Assembly: GCA_019752115.1 (NCBI GenBank)
Contig: JAIEMN010000002.1
Span: 1-64,000, forward strand
Direction: 5' to 3'
DNA length: 64,000 nucleotides
DNA from: Gemmatimonadaceae bacterium
GTDB lineage: Bacteria > Gemmatimonadota > Gemmatimonadetes > Gemmatimonadales > Gemmatimonadaceae
Shown: in pieces, positions 46,371-56,400 of the stretch
How positions within the stretch are numbered: position 1 is the first letter of the stretch
Layout: every line of letters starts with the position of its first letter
The notes under the pieces: generated by a model
What the model saw: only the letters and a program-made list of their open reading frames with translations
The model's database searches: none
What the model was told of the DNA's origin: nothing
Position numbers and translations under genes: made by a program

Positions 46371-48140
46371 TCAGTACCCCGCCGCCACTCCATCCCGCCG
46401 CGGGTCCGCCACCCCGATCCGCTTCCCGCTCGGCGACACGTACACCGCGTGGACGCCACCGAAGGTGATGTCGGCGACGCGGCTCACGGGGATGTAGCCG
46501 CGGGCGACGAGTGCCTGATACACCGTGGTCGTGTAACCCGGCTCCACCTCGACGTCCTTCTGACCGGCGCTCGCATAGATGCGCGGCGCGGCGACGGCCA
46601 TGAACGGGTCTTCGCCGAACGCCAGCATGCGGAGCGTGACCTGCGTGATCGCGGGCTGGATGTACTGCGAACCGGCGGCGCCCACCACGAGGCGCACCTT
46701 GCCGTGGTCGAGGATGACCGTTGGCGACATCGTGGAGTTCGCGTAGCGGTTCGTGCCGCGCGTGCGCGCGTCGAAGTTGCTCCCCGACGAGTTGAGGAAG
46801 AAACCGCCGGTGTACACCCCGCTGCCGAACAGCACGCCCACCGTGGTGGTCGCCGAAACCGCACTGCCGCTCGCGTCCACCACGGCGAGGTGCGAGGTGA
46901 AGCTCTGCCCTTCCGGCTCCTCCTGCTTCGGCTCGTGCAGCAGATCCGCCGCGTCGTGCGCCGGCGCAGTCACACTGGCGCTCACGGCAGGATACGGGTT
47001 GAGCGGCGCGCACGTCGCGGGGACGCTCGCGGTATCGAACGCCCACGGATCGCCGGCCAGCAGCGAGTCGCTCAACGGCGCGCCCACCCGCGCGGCGCGC
47101 GCCTTCGCAAAGCCGCTGTGCGACACGCCGTGCGCCGGTACACGCTGCGCGAGCGGATCCCCGCGCCAACGATTGGCGTCCACACCGCCGATGCGCAGGA
47201 TGTCGGCCATCTTCACCACCGCGTCAGGCTTGTCGGTAAAGCCCCCGGCGTTGGTCACGCCTGTCGCATCGGCGATCTGCAGCATCTCGAGCACACTCGA
47301 GCCTCCCATCGGCGGCGGCGCGCCGAGCACCGTGTAGCCACGCCACTCCGTGCACAGCGGGCGCATCGCCGTGACGGGATAGGTCTTCATGTCGCCCACG
47401 GTGATCAGCCCACCCAGGCTCTGCACCTTGGTCGCAAGCGCCTCGGCGATCGCACCGGTGTAGAACGCGTCGCGCCCGCCATCACGAATGCGCTCGAGCG
47501 TGGCGGCGAGTTCCGGCTGCACCAGCTTGTCGCCCGGCCGCAACGCGACGCCGTTCGGCATGAAGCGCGCCTTGGCGAGCGAGTCGGCTTCGAGCTTGGC
47601 CTTGCTGCTCGCAATCGTGCGCGACAGCAGCGGCGAGACGATGAACCCGTCCTTCGCCAGGCGAATGGCCGGCGCCATCACCTGCGCGATCGGGAGCTTC
47701 CCCCAGCGGCGATGCGCCTCGAGCAGCCCGGCGACCTGCCCCGGCGTCGCGGCGGCGCGGCCGGGACCACGGGTCCCCGCCGCCTGCGCCCACGCCGTGT
47801 CGCTTCCCGTGCGTGGATAGAAGCTCAGGTGCTCGACCGTCTTCGTCTGCGCGTTGTAGTAGGTCATCGCGCCACCGCCACCGAGACCGGTCTGCGACAC
47901 ATCGGTCACGCCCAACGCGAACGCCGTGGCCACAAAGCCGTCCACGGCATTGCCACCCGCGCGCAGGACTTCAGCCCCGGCGGCGGCGGCATCGGGGTGC
48001 GATGCGGCCACCATGCCGGCGCTTCCCTCCACGCGCTTGCCAGCCATCGGCGACATCGCCGCCGGAGACGAGGGACGCGCGCAGGCGGCCAGCTGCCAGC
48101 CCGCCGCGACCAACAGCGGAAACTTCGTCGTAAAACGCAT
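46371..48140 (-). CDS. ggt: Gamma-glutamyltransferase
   Basis: Encodes 589 residues with a lipoprotein signal (WQLAAC). It is an Ntn hydrolase that cleaves gamma-glutamyl peptides such as glutathione in the periplasm. Autocleavage should occur at the Thr of FTSHLAVVD; the small subunit follows with GSAVSATTTVG. The large subunit has VAASHPDAAAAGAEVLRAGGNAVD and GLGGGGAMTYY, and the C-terminus carries the GVHAVYVSPSGKRIGVADPRR segment. The Nudix, rhodanese and LD-carboxypeptidase genes lie upstream on the same strand. The product probably recycles peptide and thiol. Confidence 0.9.
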   Translation of the reverse strand: MRFTTKFPLLVAAGWQLAACARPSSPAAMSPMAGKRVEGSAGMVAASHPDAAAAGAEVLRAGGNAVDGFVATAFALGVTDVSQTGLGGGGAMTYYNAQTKTVEHLSFYPRTGSDTAWAQAAGTRGPGRAAATPGQVAGLLEAHRRWGKLPIAQVMAPAIRLAKDGFIVSPLLSRTIASSKAKLEADSLAKARFMPNGVALRPGDKLVQPELAATLERIRDGGRDAFYTGAIAEALATKVQSLGGLITVGDMKTYPVTAMRPLCTEWRGYTVLGAPPPMGGSSVLEMLQIADATGVTNAGGFTDKPDAVVKMADILRIGGVDANRWRGDPLAQRVPAHGVSHSGFAKARAARVGAPLSDSLLAGDPWAFDTASVPATCAPLNPYPAVSASVTAPAHDAADLLHEPKQEEPEGQSFTSHLAVVDASGSAVSATTTVGVLFGSGVYTGGFFLNSSGSNFDARTRGTNRYANSTMSPTVILDHGKVRLVVGAAGSQYIQPAITQVTLRMLAFGEDPFMAVAAPRIYASAGQKDVEVEPGYTTTVYQALVARGYIPVSRVADITFGGVHAVYVSPSGKRIGVADPRRDGVAAGY

Positions 48141-48151
48141 GAACCGAAGGG

Positions 48152-48757
48152 TCAGGGATCCAACAGCGGGAGCAACTGGCGCACGATGCGCTCAGTGAGC
48201 CCCCACACGATGTGTTCGTGGACGCGATAGCCCGGGAAACGGGCGCGCGCGCCATTGATGGTCATCACGTGTTCCGCCTGCGCATCGTCGGCCCGCAAGC
48301 GCGCCACCGGCACCCAGAAGGTGGCCGCGACCTCATCGCTCGGGATGAACGACACATCCGGTGGCACGACCGCCACGAACGGTCGGATTACGATGCTCGG
48401 CAGATTTACGTTGCGCGGCGCCAGGTCATCGAGGCGCCCCAGCACGCGGCCGGCGGTGAGATCGAGCGCCAGCTCTTCCATCGTTTCGCGTACGGCCGTG
48501 TACTCGAGCGACGGGTCCTGCGGCTCATGGCGCCCCCCGGGGAATGCCATGTGGCCACTCCAGGGATCGCCCTCGCGATACGCGCGCTTGATGAACAGCA
48601 GTTCGGGCGCGTCGTCCACCACCCGAAACACGGCCGCCACCGCCGCGCGCTTGTCGGCCTCATCCTCACGCGGCGCATGTGACGCGAGGCGCACCGCCAA
48701 CCGGGCCAGGTCGGGGTGCGCCAACGCAGCATCCAGCGGCGACGGAGGGAACGGCAT
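48152..48757 (-). CDS. Nudix hydrolase, CoA pyrophosphatase-like (NudL type)
   Basis: Encodes 201 residues from the ATG at 48757. The Nudix box is GGRHEPQDPSLEYTAVRETMEEL, where RETMEEL holds the catalytic glutamates. HMAFPGGRHEPQD with the preceding KRAYREGDPWSG resembles the YeaB/NudL CoA pyrophosphatase family, in which Asp replaces the first Glu of the box. The C-terminus has IVWGLTERIVRQLL, typical of that family. It probably hydrolyses CoA or acyl-CoA in the cytoplasm. It lies 11 bp upstream of ggt in the same direction and 20 bp downstream of the rhodanese gene. Confidence 0.85.
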   Translation of the reverse strand: MPFPPSPLDAALAHPDLARLAVRLASHAPREDEADKRAAVAAVFRVVDDAPELLFIKRAYREGDPWSGHMAFPGGRHEPQDPSLEYTAVRETMEELALDLTAGRVLGRLDDLAPRNVNLPSIVIRPFVAVVPPDVSFIPSDEVAATFWVPVARLRADDAQAEHVMTINGARARFPGYRVHEHIVWGLTERIVRQLLPLLDP

Positions 48758-48777
48758 CGCGCCGGTGACGGAGGCGC

Positions 48778-49134
48778 TCAGTCGGCCACCTCGCCACCCG
48801 ACGCCACCCACTCGCGGAAGCCACCGGCCATCGACGCCACGTTCGTGTAGCCCATCTCCCGCAGCGCCAGCGCCGCCAGCGCCGACCGATTGCCGCTGGC
48901 GCAGCTGAGCACCACGCGCGCGTCGCGCGGGACCTTGGCCTCGATCTGCGTTTCGAGCACACCGCGGCCGATGTAGATCGCCGGCTTGGGGTGGCCAAGG
49001 TTCCACTCGTTCTGCTCACGAATGTCGATGAGCACGAGTTCCTCGCCGCGAGCGAGCGCGTCCTGCACCTCACGGGGCGTCACTTCGGTGATTTGCGCCT
49101 TGGCTTCGGCGATGAGCTGCTGAGCGGTCTTCAT
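48778..49134 (-). CDS. Single-domain rhodanese
   Basis: Encodes 118 residues. The rhodanese fold is seen in EVTPREVQDALARGEELVLIDIRE, the conserved GH in WNLGHPKPAIYIGRG, and the active-site loop VVLSCASGNRSALAA with catalytic Cys. The C-terminal helix GYTNVASMAGGFREW follows. Such proteins transfer sulfane sulfur in the cytoplasm. The 5-residue-like loop CASGNR is typical of thiosulfate sulfurtransferases and differs from the loops of Cdc25-like members. It is 34 bp from ldcA and shares its direction. Confidence 0.9.
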   Translation of the reverse strand: MKTAQQLIAEAKAQITEVTPREVQDALARGEELVLIDIREQNEWNLGHPKPAIYIGRGVLETQIEAKVPRDARVVLSCASGNRSALAALALREMGYTNVASMAGGFREWVASGGEVAD

Positions 49135-49168
49135 AGAGTCATCCTGTCAGGTGAAGGTCAGGTCGCAC

Positions 49169-50101
49169 TCAGGCGCGCACGGTGAGCGCGCGCGCATCGG
49201 CGTCGAGCGTTGCCGCCGCGCCAAAGGGAATCGTCCACTGATCGTCAATATGTCCCACGGGCACCCCGAGCACGGCCGGCACCTGCAGGTGATCAGCGAC
49301 CTCCTGTACAATCGCCGGCAGCGCCCGCGCACCGTCGCTGGTGCTCTCGGGGCAGTCGGTGAACTGTCCGAACGCCAGCCCGGCGCAGCCGTCGAACGCA
49401 CCGGCGTGTACGAGCTGCGTCAGCATGCGGTCGAGGCGATACGTGGCTTCGTTGATGTCTTCGAGCACCACAATGGCATCGCGAAAATCCCACGCCCAGG
49501 GGGTGCCGCAGAGGCTCGCGACGAGTGCCAGATTGCCGCCCGCCAACCGCCCGTGCGCGCGCCCGCCGCGCAGCACGGTGGCCTCCGGCGCGCGCCACAG
49601 CGCCTCGGTGCGCCCCTGCACCATGGGGATGAAGTGCTCGCGTGAGAACGGCGTCAGCACCGCCCGCGCCGTGGGGGCATGATAGCTCGCCAGTCCGGCT
49701 CGCGCCCACGCGGCGTGCAGCGCCGTGATGTCGGAGTAGCCCAGCAGCGCCTTGGGACGCGCCTGCTGCAGCACCGGCCAGACGGCCGGCAGCAGCCGCG
49801 CCGCGCCATAGCCACCCCGCAGACACCAGATGCCATCGATGGTGTCATCCTGCAGCGCCGCGATGAGATCGGCCGCACGCGCGTGATCGGGGCCGGCAAA
49901 GTACCCCTCGCGCGCGAGCGCATGCGGCCCGACCCACGTGCTCCAGCCGAGAGACTGCGCGGTGTCGATGGCGCGCTCGAGCTCATGCGGCCCGTTGAGC
50001 GGTCCGGACGGCGACACCAGCGCCACATGCGAACCAGGCGGCAGCGCCGGCGGTTCAGGAAGGGCATGATGGGGCGCCGAATGGCTCGCCGTCGCAGTCA
50101 T
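49169..50101 (-). CDS. ldcA: LD-carboxypeptidase (S66 family)
   Basis: Encodes 310 residues from the ATG at 50101. The S66 family removes the terminal D-Ala from murein tetrapeptides in the cytoplasm, a cell-wall recycling step. VALVSPSGPL is the N-terminal strand; the nucleophile serine is in LLGYSDITALH, the catalytic Glu in VVLEDINEATYRLDRML, and the His in GVPVGHID. Length and motif order match LdcA. The start is used because no earlier ATG has a ribosome-binding site; a frame upstream to 50158 exists. The divergent neighbour is the glycosyltransferase. With rhodanese, Nudix and ggt it forms a minus-strand set. Confidence 0.92.
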   Translation of the reverse strand: MTATASHSAPHHALPEPPALPPGSHVALVSPSGPLNGPHELERAIDTAQSLGWSTWVGPHALAREGYFAGPDHARAADLIAALQDDTIDGIWCLRGGYGAARLLPAVWPVLQQARPKALLGYSDITALHAAWARAGLASYHAPTARAVLTPFSREHFIPMVQGRTEALWRAPEATVLRGGRAHGRLAGGNLALVASLCGTPWAWDFRDAIVVLEDINEATYRLDRMLTQLVHAGAFDGCAGLAFGQFTDCPESTSDGARALPAIVQEVADHLQVPAVLGVPVGHIDDQWTIPFGAAATLDADARALTVRA

Positions 50102-50170
50102 GCCTTGAACGTACTCGGCGTGAAGGCCCGAGGCCACGCGCCGCGTCCCCGCCATCACTACGTTCCGCCC

Positions 50171-51328
50171 GTGTCTGTGCTACTTCCTGTTCTGCTCGCC
50201 CTCCCCTGGTGGGCCGCCCCCGCCGCGCTTGGGGGTCGGCTCCGCCATACGCCGTCGCTCGACGACGTGGACGCGACGCCTCCCGCCGGCGCCGACCGCG
50301 TCTCCATCGTGCTCCCGGCCCGGAATGAAGCGGCGCACATCGCCGCCTGTGTGGCGAGTCTGCGGGCAAGCACCTGGCCGAATCTCGAGATCATCGTGGT
50401 GGACGACCACTCCACCGACGGCACCGGTGACCTCGCCCGCGCCGCCGCCGCTGGCGACCCGCGCGTGCAGGTGCTCGCCGCCCCCGATCTCCCCGGCGAC
50501 TGGTTCGGCAAGCAATGGGCCTGCCACACGGGCGCGCAACGCGCCACCGGCCGCTGGCTGCTCTTCACTGATGCCGATACGCGCCACGGCCCCGAGCTGG
50601 TCGCCCGCATGATGGCCCTGCGCAGTCGCCGCGCCGCCGATCTCTTCTCCGTGGCGGGCCGCCAGGTCATGGGCACGATCTGGGAGCAGGCCGTGCAGCC
50701 GAGCGTCTTCACGCTCATCCTTGGCCGCTACGGCGGCGCCGATCAGCTGGAACGCGCCAGCCACCCGCGTGACGTGGTCGCCAACGGACAGTGCTTCCTA
50801 GTGAGCCGCCCCTGGTACGATCAGATCGGCGGCCATGTCGCGGTGCGACAGTACGTCGCCGAGGACCTCATGATCGCCCAGCGCACCCTCCTCGCCGGCG
50901 GCCGCGTCTCCATGGCCCTCGGCGTGCGCCACCTGAGCACCCGCATGTACGACGGCCTCGCCTCGCTCATGAAAGGCTGGGGAAAGAACCTCTACGCCGG
51001 CGGCCGCCACGCGATGTGGGGCGGCGAGACCGTGCGCCGGTGGCTCTACCCACTGCTGCTCCTCGCCTTCCCCTTCGGCATCGTGGGCCCGTTCCTCGGT
51101 GCAGCGATCGGTGCGTTGCTAGGCATGCCGCTGCTTACGGCCTGGGGCCTCGGCGCTTCACTCGCTGTCCTGAGCAGCTTCGCGCTCGCGAACGTGCTGA
51201 ACAAGGATCCGGTGTGGCGGGCAATCTATGCCCCACTCGGCGGGATCGTGCTGCTCGTGATCTGCCTCAAGGCCATCACGCGCGGCGATCAGGTTGAGTG
51301 GAAAGGCCGGGCGTACACGTCGCGCTAG
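50171..51328 (+). CDS. Membrane glycosyltransferase family 2
   Basis: Encodes 385 residues from a GTG at 50171 (VSVLLPVLLALPWWA). The GT-A domain follows: RVSIVLPARNEAAHIAACVASL, VVDDHSTDGTGDLA, and the DxD site in LFTDADTRHGP. GGADQLERASHPRDVVANGQ and AEDLMIAQRTLLAGGR carry the acceptor-side ED motif. Three or four helices follow at the C-terminus (PLLLLAFPFGIVGPF, LGAAIGALLGMPLLTAWGLG). It resembles carotenoid- and hopanoid-associated GT2 enzymes. The substrate is probably a lipid acceptor in the inner membrane. Its end is close to a family 3 palindrome. Confidence 0.85.
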   Translation: MSVLLPVLLALPWWAAPAALGGRLRHTPSLDDVDATPPAGADRVSIVLPARNEAAHIAACVASLRASTWPNLEIIVVDDHSTDGTGDLARAAAAGDPRVQVLAAPDLPGDWFGKQWACHTGAQRATGRWLLFTDADTRHGPELVARMMALRSRRAADLFSVAGRQVMGTIWEQAVQPSVFTLILGRYGGADQLERASHPRDVVANGQCFLVSRPWYDQIGGHVAVRQYVAEDLMIAQRTLLAGGRVSMALGVRHLSTRMYDGLASLMKGWGKNLYAGGRHAMWGGETVRRWLYPLLLLAFPFGIVGPFLGAAIGALLGMPLLTAWGLGASLAVLSSFALANVLNKDPVWRAIYAPLGGIVLLVICLKAITRGDQVEWKGRAYTSR

Positions 51329-51329
51329 T

Positions 51330-51425
51330 CCTCCGTTGCCCCGCCCCTCCGCAGGTCAGGCACGACCGAGGTCAGCGGTGCGAGTACATCTTGCTGGAAG
51401 CAACGGAGGGACGGAGTAACGGAGG
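51330..51425. repeat. Word-palindrome, family 3, copy B
   Basis: Arms 51330-51351 and 51404-51425 form an imperfect 22-bp inverted repeat (CCTCCGTTGCCCCGCCCC on the left; the complement of CTCCGTTACTCCGTCC on the right). The words ACGGAGTAACGGAGG recur. The gap lies between the convergent glycosyltransferase and aminotransferase genes. Confidence 0.75.
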
Positions 51426-51426
51426 T

Positions 51427-52272
51427 CTACGCCGTGAGGCGACGCGCCCGTTCGATGTAGCCGTTGCGCAACGCGGTCGTGACGGGCCCGGGCTGACCAT
51501 TGGCGATGGTGTGGTCATCGACCTGTGTCACCGGCAGCACGAAGCTCGTGGCGCTCGTCAGGAAGAGCTCGTCGGCGCCCAGCGCCTGCTCGAGCGTGAA
51601 CGCGCGCTGCTTCACCGTCACGCCGTGCGCCTCGGCAACATCCAGCAACGCATGCCGGGTGATGCCGGCCAGAATGTCGGTCGAGAGCGGCCGCGTCTGC
51701 ACCATGCCGTGCTTCACCATCCACAGGTTGCTCGAGCCGCCCTCGGTCACCACGCCGTCTTCGTGCATGAGCGCTTCGAAGGCGCCCGCTGTGCGCGCGG
51801 CCTGCTTGGCAAGGACCTGCGCCAGCATGGACGTACTCTTGATGTCGCAGCGCGCCCACCGCAGGTCGGGCACGACATGGAGGCGCACGCCGCTCGCATT
51901 CGGGTCGTCGCTCAGACGCTTGGGACGCGCGTACGCGAACGCCGTGGGCGTGGGGTTCGCCGGGAACGGAAAGTCACGCTCGGCGGGGCCCCGCGTGACC
52001 TGCAGATACACCAGCCCTTCCTCGATCGCATTCTTCGTCGCCAGCTGCTGCATCACGTCGAGCCACTGCGCGGTGGTCGCCGGCGCCGGGAGGCCGATCA
52101 TGCGCTGCGAACGCTCGAGTCGATGGAGGTGCAGATCGGCGTCCAGCAGGCGGCCGTTGAACACGGCGGCCACTTCGTACACGCCGTCGCCAAAGAGCAC
52201 GCCACGATCGAAGATCGACAGCTTGGCCTGATCTTCAGGCAGGAATTCGCCGTTGAGCCAGCAGGTCCGCAT
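51427..52272 (-). CDS. Class IV aminotransferase (D-amino-acid aminotransferase-like)
   Basis: Encodes 281 residues from the ATG at 52272. Fold type IV PLP enzyme. The signature is SIFDRGVLFGDGVYEVAAVFNG, and the PLP lysine lies in RWARCDIKSTSMLA. EGGSSNLWMVKHGMVQTRPLS and ILAGITRHALLDVA are the E-x3-S-N and G-I-T-R motifs shared by D-alanine transaminase, BCAT and ADC lyase. VTRGPAERDFPFP fits the D-amino-acid transaminase branch best. It supplies D-Glu or D-Ala for murein if so. It starts 16 bp after the chrA stop on the same strand. Confidence 0.85.
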   Translation of the reverse strand: MRTCWLNGEFLPEDQAKLSIFDRGVLFGDGVYEVAAVFNGRLLDADLHLHRLERSQRMIGLPAPATTAQWLDVMQQLATKNAIEEGLVYLQVTRGPAERDFPFPANPTPTAFAYARPKRLSDDPNASGVRLHVVPDLRWARCDIKSTSMLAQVLAKQAARTAGAFEALMHEDGVVTEGGSSNLWMVKHGMVQTRPLSTDILAGITRHALLDVAEAHGVTVKQRAFTLEQALGADELFLTSATSFVLPVTQVDDHTIANGQPGPVTTALRNGYIERARRLTA

Positions 52273-52288
52273 CGCGAGAGACACCAGG

Positions 52289-53398
52289 TCAGAGCAGGCG
52301 CAGCAGGCCGGCGAGCCCTCCCAGCAGGAGAACCCAACCCGCCCCCACGCGCGTGGTGAGCAACAACAGGGAGGTGGCCAGAAAGATAGCGAGCGCAAGC
52401 GGCTGCGCGGCCACTGCCCGCGCCATGACGAGTACCACGCTCACCATCAGCGCGAGGGACACGGCATTCACGACATCGAGGGCCGGCGCCAGACGCGGGT
52501 CCCCACGGAGCCGCCGAACGAAGGGCGCGGTGAGCGCCACCCCCACGAACGCGGGGAGAAAGATCCCGGCGGTGGCCGCCCAGGCCCCGGCCGAACCTCC
52601 GAGCAGATAGCCCACAAAGGTGGCCGCCGAGAAGACGGGGCCTGGCGTCACCTGCCCCACCGCGAGGGCGTCGGTCAGCACATGCAGCCGCTCGCCGAAC
52701 TCCCCCCGCAGGAAGGTGAGCAGCACATACCCGCTCCCGTACAGCACGCTGCCGATCTTGGCAAAGCTCAGAAAAATCGTACCCGTGCCGAGCGTGGTCG
52801 TGGCGGCCGCGCCGGTAGCGGAGAGCGCCACGGGGAGGGCGCTGGTATTGGTTCGTGCGATCATCGCGATCGCCAGGATCACCGCCGCCAGCAGCACGGT
52901 GAGCTCCGACACCCCCGCCAGCACCGCGACCAGTGCCGCGCCGGCGAGCACGGCGGCGAGTCGCGACCGTACGAAGCTGCCTTTCAGTCGCCAGGCCGCC
53001 TGCACCACCACCGCGAGCACCGCGGGCTGCATGCCACTGAGGGCGGCCGCGACGTCCACGCGTGCGCCGAGCCGCGTGTAAAGCACGGCGAGCCCCCACA
53101 CGAGGAGCACGGCGGGGAGGATGAACCCCACGCCGGCGGCCACGAGCCCCGGCCATCCGGCACGCCGATAGCCGAGGTGACTGGCGAGCTCGGTGGAGTT
53201 GGGGCCGGGAATGAGATTGGCCGCACCCACCAGATCGGCGAACTCCTCGCGCGACACCCACTGCCGCCGCGTGACGAGTTCGTCTTCCATGGCGGCGATG
53301 TGCGCCAGCGGTCCACCGAAGGCCGTCACGCCGAGCCGCACGAACACGGCCGCGACGTCGCGAACCGAGGCTTGGGGCGCGGAATGGGCGGTGGTCAT
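52289..53398 (-). CDS. chrA: Chromate transporter, two-domain (ChrA)
   Basis: Encodes 369 residues from the ATG at 53398. Two CHR domains are fused: the first has GVTAFGGPLAHIAAMEDELV and LVGAANLIPGPNSTELASHLG, the second SFAKIGSVLYGSGYVLLTFLR and LAVGQVTPGPVFSAATFVGYLL. Both carry the conserved GP pairs. About ten helices. It extrudes chromate and sulfate-like anions across the inner membrane. The methylase gene diverges from it with only 80 bp between, and no clear promoter motifs were found. No chrB regulator is present. Confidence 0.9.
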   Translation of the reverse strand: MTTAHSAPQASVRDVAAVFVRLGVTAFGGPLAHIAAMEDELVTRRQWVSREEFADLVGAANLIPGPNSTELASHLGYRRAGWPGLVAAGVGFILPAVLLVWGLAVLYTRLGARVDVAAALSGMQPAVLAVVVQAAWRLKGSFVRSRLAAVLAGAALVAVLAGVSELTVLLAAVILAIAMIARTNTSALPVALSATGAAATTTLGTGTIFLSFAKIGSVLYGSGYVLLTFLRGEFGERLHVLTDALAVGQVTPGPVFSAATFVGYLLGGSAGAWAATAGIFLPAFVGVALTAPFVRRLRGDPRLAPALDVVNAVSLALMVSVVLVMARAVAAQPLALAIFLATSLLLLTTRVGAGWVLLLGGLAGLLRLL

Positions 53399-53478
53399 CC
53401 ACGCAACCTCGAATGAAATGATCCAATGCGCAACGTTCCGATGACACACGTCGCGCGCACACGACACATCGTGCCGCC

Positions 53479-56400
53479 GTGCTCACCATCAAGACTGCTG
53501 CTTCCCTTCTCGCATCGGCCGATTCGCTCGACACGATGCTCCCCATCGCGCACCTGCTGGGCTTCACCGGCGAGGTGACCCGCCTGCGCGGGGCCGCGCG
53601 GCGCGATCTGGGTATCGCTTCCTACGCGAGCCAGGCCCGGCTGGTCCCGGGGAGCGGTGCGATCTGCTGCTTGCTCGCCCGCCTGGCGCCGCCGGCGGCT
53701 GTTGGCCCGACCTACGATGCCCGCGAGCGCACCCGCCTGCTGGCGGTGCAGCTCGTGAAGCGCTCGCCCACCCGGCACTGGTGTGTGCTGGCGATCGATC
53801 ACGACGGGCACCTGCTCACGCTCGCCACCGTCACCGACTCGCCCCACGGGCCGCGCATTGCCGCGCTGCGCCTCGATCGGCGGCGCGTGCTCGACTCCGA
53901 TGCCGACACGGTACGGGCGCTCGCCGCGGTGACCGATGACGACCCGCTGCTCCGCCATGCGCGCTTCACCGACATCCTGCGCCGCGATGCGCTCACGCAT
54001 CGCTTCTACCGGGCACTTGAACAGAGCGTCACCGCGCTTGGCGACTCCCTCTCGCTGGCGGACACCCCGCGTCGGCCGGGCCGCCCTCCGGCCTCGCCAC
54101 TCGCCATGGAGCGGCGCGAGCTGGCGTTGCTCGCCGCGTCGCGCCTGCTGTTCCTCGCCTTCATCGAGGCGAAAGGGTGGCTCAACGGGCAACGGGACTT
54201 CCTCATGCAGCACGCGCTGCGGGTGCTCGAGGCCAATGGCTCGCTGCACGAGGCGCTGTTGCGGCCGCTCTTCTTCGGCACGCTCAACACGCCACGTTCC
54301 CGACGGGCGCCCGTGGCGCGGGCGTTCGGGGCGGTGCCCTTTCTCAACGGCGGCCTGTTCACGCCCACGCCGCTCGAGAAGCGCTTCACGCGCTACCGCT
54401 TCAGCAATGACGCGCTCACAGGACTCGTGACGGGCGTGCTCGACCGCTATCGCTTTACCGCGCGCGAAGACTCCGCCAGTTGGTCGGAGGCCGCGGTGGA
54501 TCCGGAAATGCTGGGACGTGCCTTCGAGTCGTTGATGGCAGCCGAGGAACGGCGGCGTTCCGGTTCCTTCTACACGCCGCCGCATCTGGTCGCGCAGGCG
54601 GTGCGTGAGGCATTGCTCAGTGCAATCCCCGAACTGCCGACAGCTCTGCTCGACGATCAGCCGGATGTACGCCCCCTGCCGGCGGCACTGGCTGCGCGGT
54701 TGCGGCCGCAGCTCGAGGCGCTGCGGGTGCTTGATCCGGCGTGCGGCTCGGGGGCGTTCCTGGTGCACGTACTCGAGCGTATCGATGCAGCGCTGGCGGC
54801 GTGTGGCGACGTGCGGGAGGCGCATGTGCGCCGTCGCGAGGTGCTGACGCGCTCCGTCTTCGGGGTGGACCGTCAGCCGATGGCCGTATGGCTCTGCGAG
54901 CTTCGACTGTGGCTGTCGGTGGTGATTGAATGCGCCGAGCCGGATGTCGCGCGCCTGGCACCGCTGCCGAATCTCGATCATCACATTCGTGTGGGCGACT
55001 CGCTGGCGGGTGGGGCGTTCGACTTTGCCCCACCGTCGCCAGCGCGGCTCACCGCGCTGCGGGCGCGCTACGTACGCGCCAGCGGGGCGCGCAAGGCCAC
55101 CTTGGCCAGTGAGCTCGACCGCGAGGAGCGCCAGCGAGCGCTTGCGGAGCTGGACCGTCGCCGGAGCGCGGTGTACGCCGAGCGTGAAGCACTCCTGCTG
55201 TCGTTGCGCGGGCGCGACCTGTTCGGTGAACGGCGACGTGCATCGGCGGCGGATCGCGCGCAGCTGGCGCTGCTGCGTCTGTCGGTGCGGGCGCTGGCGT
55301 TGCAGCGTCGCGCGCTGGCGCTGGGTGGGGCGTTGCCCTTTCGCTATGCAGCGATGTTTGCCGATGTCGCGGCGCGGGGCGGATTCACGCTGGTGGTGGG
55401 GAACCCGCCGTGGGTGCGGCCGCATGCCATGCCGGTCGCCGAGCGGGTGTGGCTGCGGCAGGAGTTCCGGACGATGCGCGATGCCACGTGGCGGGACGGG
55501 GCGCGGGGTGCCGGTGCGGGGGCGGGCTTTGCCGGGCAGGCCGATCTGGCGGTGGCGTTCATCGAGCGCGCCGTGCAATTGCTGGCCCCGAACGGCACGC
55601 TGGCGCTGCTCGTGCCGGCCAAGCTGTGGCGGACGCTGTCGGGCGGCGGCGTTCGGCGGCTGCTGTTGCGAGACGCGCAGCTGCGTGCGCTGCACGACTG
55701 GAGCGACGCGCCGGCGCAGTTCGATGCCGCGACCTATCCGTCGCTCGTGGTCGCCACGCGCCGAGCGCCAGTGGAGCGGCTGGCGCTGGCCGAGTGGGCG
55801 GCAGCCCCGTCGGAGGGGTCGGCGGTTCTCACCACCACCACTGGCTCGGCGCAAGAGATGACGATCCGCATTTCGATCACGCGAACGCACACCACGCGCT
55901 TCAGCACCAGTGCGCCGGCGCTGTCGCTGGGCGGCGAGGCGGGCGCGCCGTGGGTGTTGCTGCCGGCGCCGGCGCAGGCGGCCTTCGAGACGTTGCGGCG
56001 CACGGGCGTACCCCTCGCGCAGTCCGTGATGGGGCGGCCGCTGCTGGGGGTGAAGTGCGGGTACAACGCGGCCTTTCTGGTGCGGGCGGTGGAGCATGAT
56101 GATGATACGGCGACCGTGATGACCGACGATCCTGCGCGCCCGCGCCAGGGGGTCATCGAGCGCACGCTGTTGCGCCCGGTTCTGCGTGGTGAGGAGGTCG
56201 GTCACTGGTTCCTCGATCATGAGGTAACGACAAGCGGCTCTGCACAAACGCTGCGCATCATCTGGACGCACAACTCGGCGGGCGAGGTGCTGCGCACGCT
56301 GCCACCGGCGACGGCGCGGTGGATGGCGCAATGGAAACCGGGTTTGAGCAGCCGGTCGGATATCCGGCATCGGCAGCCGTGGTGGACGCTCTTCCGTACC

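Noticed and set aside
43178-46459. Long minus-strand open frame opposite the LuxR-type regulator
   Set aside because: It mirrors the regulator; no motifs or ribosome-binding site, and the sense strand has clear NTPase and HTH motifs.
49679-50170. N-terminal extension of the glycosyltransferase back to 49679
   Set aside because: The extra part is antisense to ldcA and Arg/His-rich; the GTG at 50171 begins a typical membrane helix.
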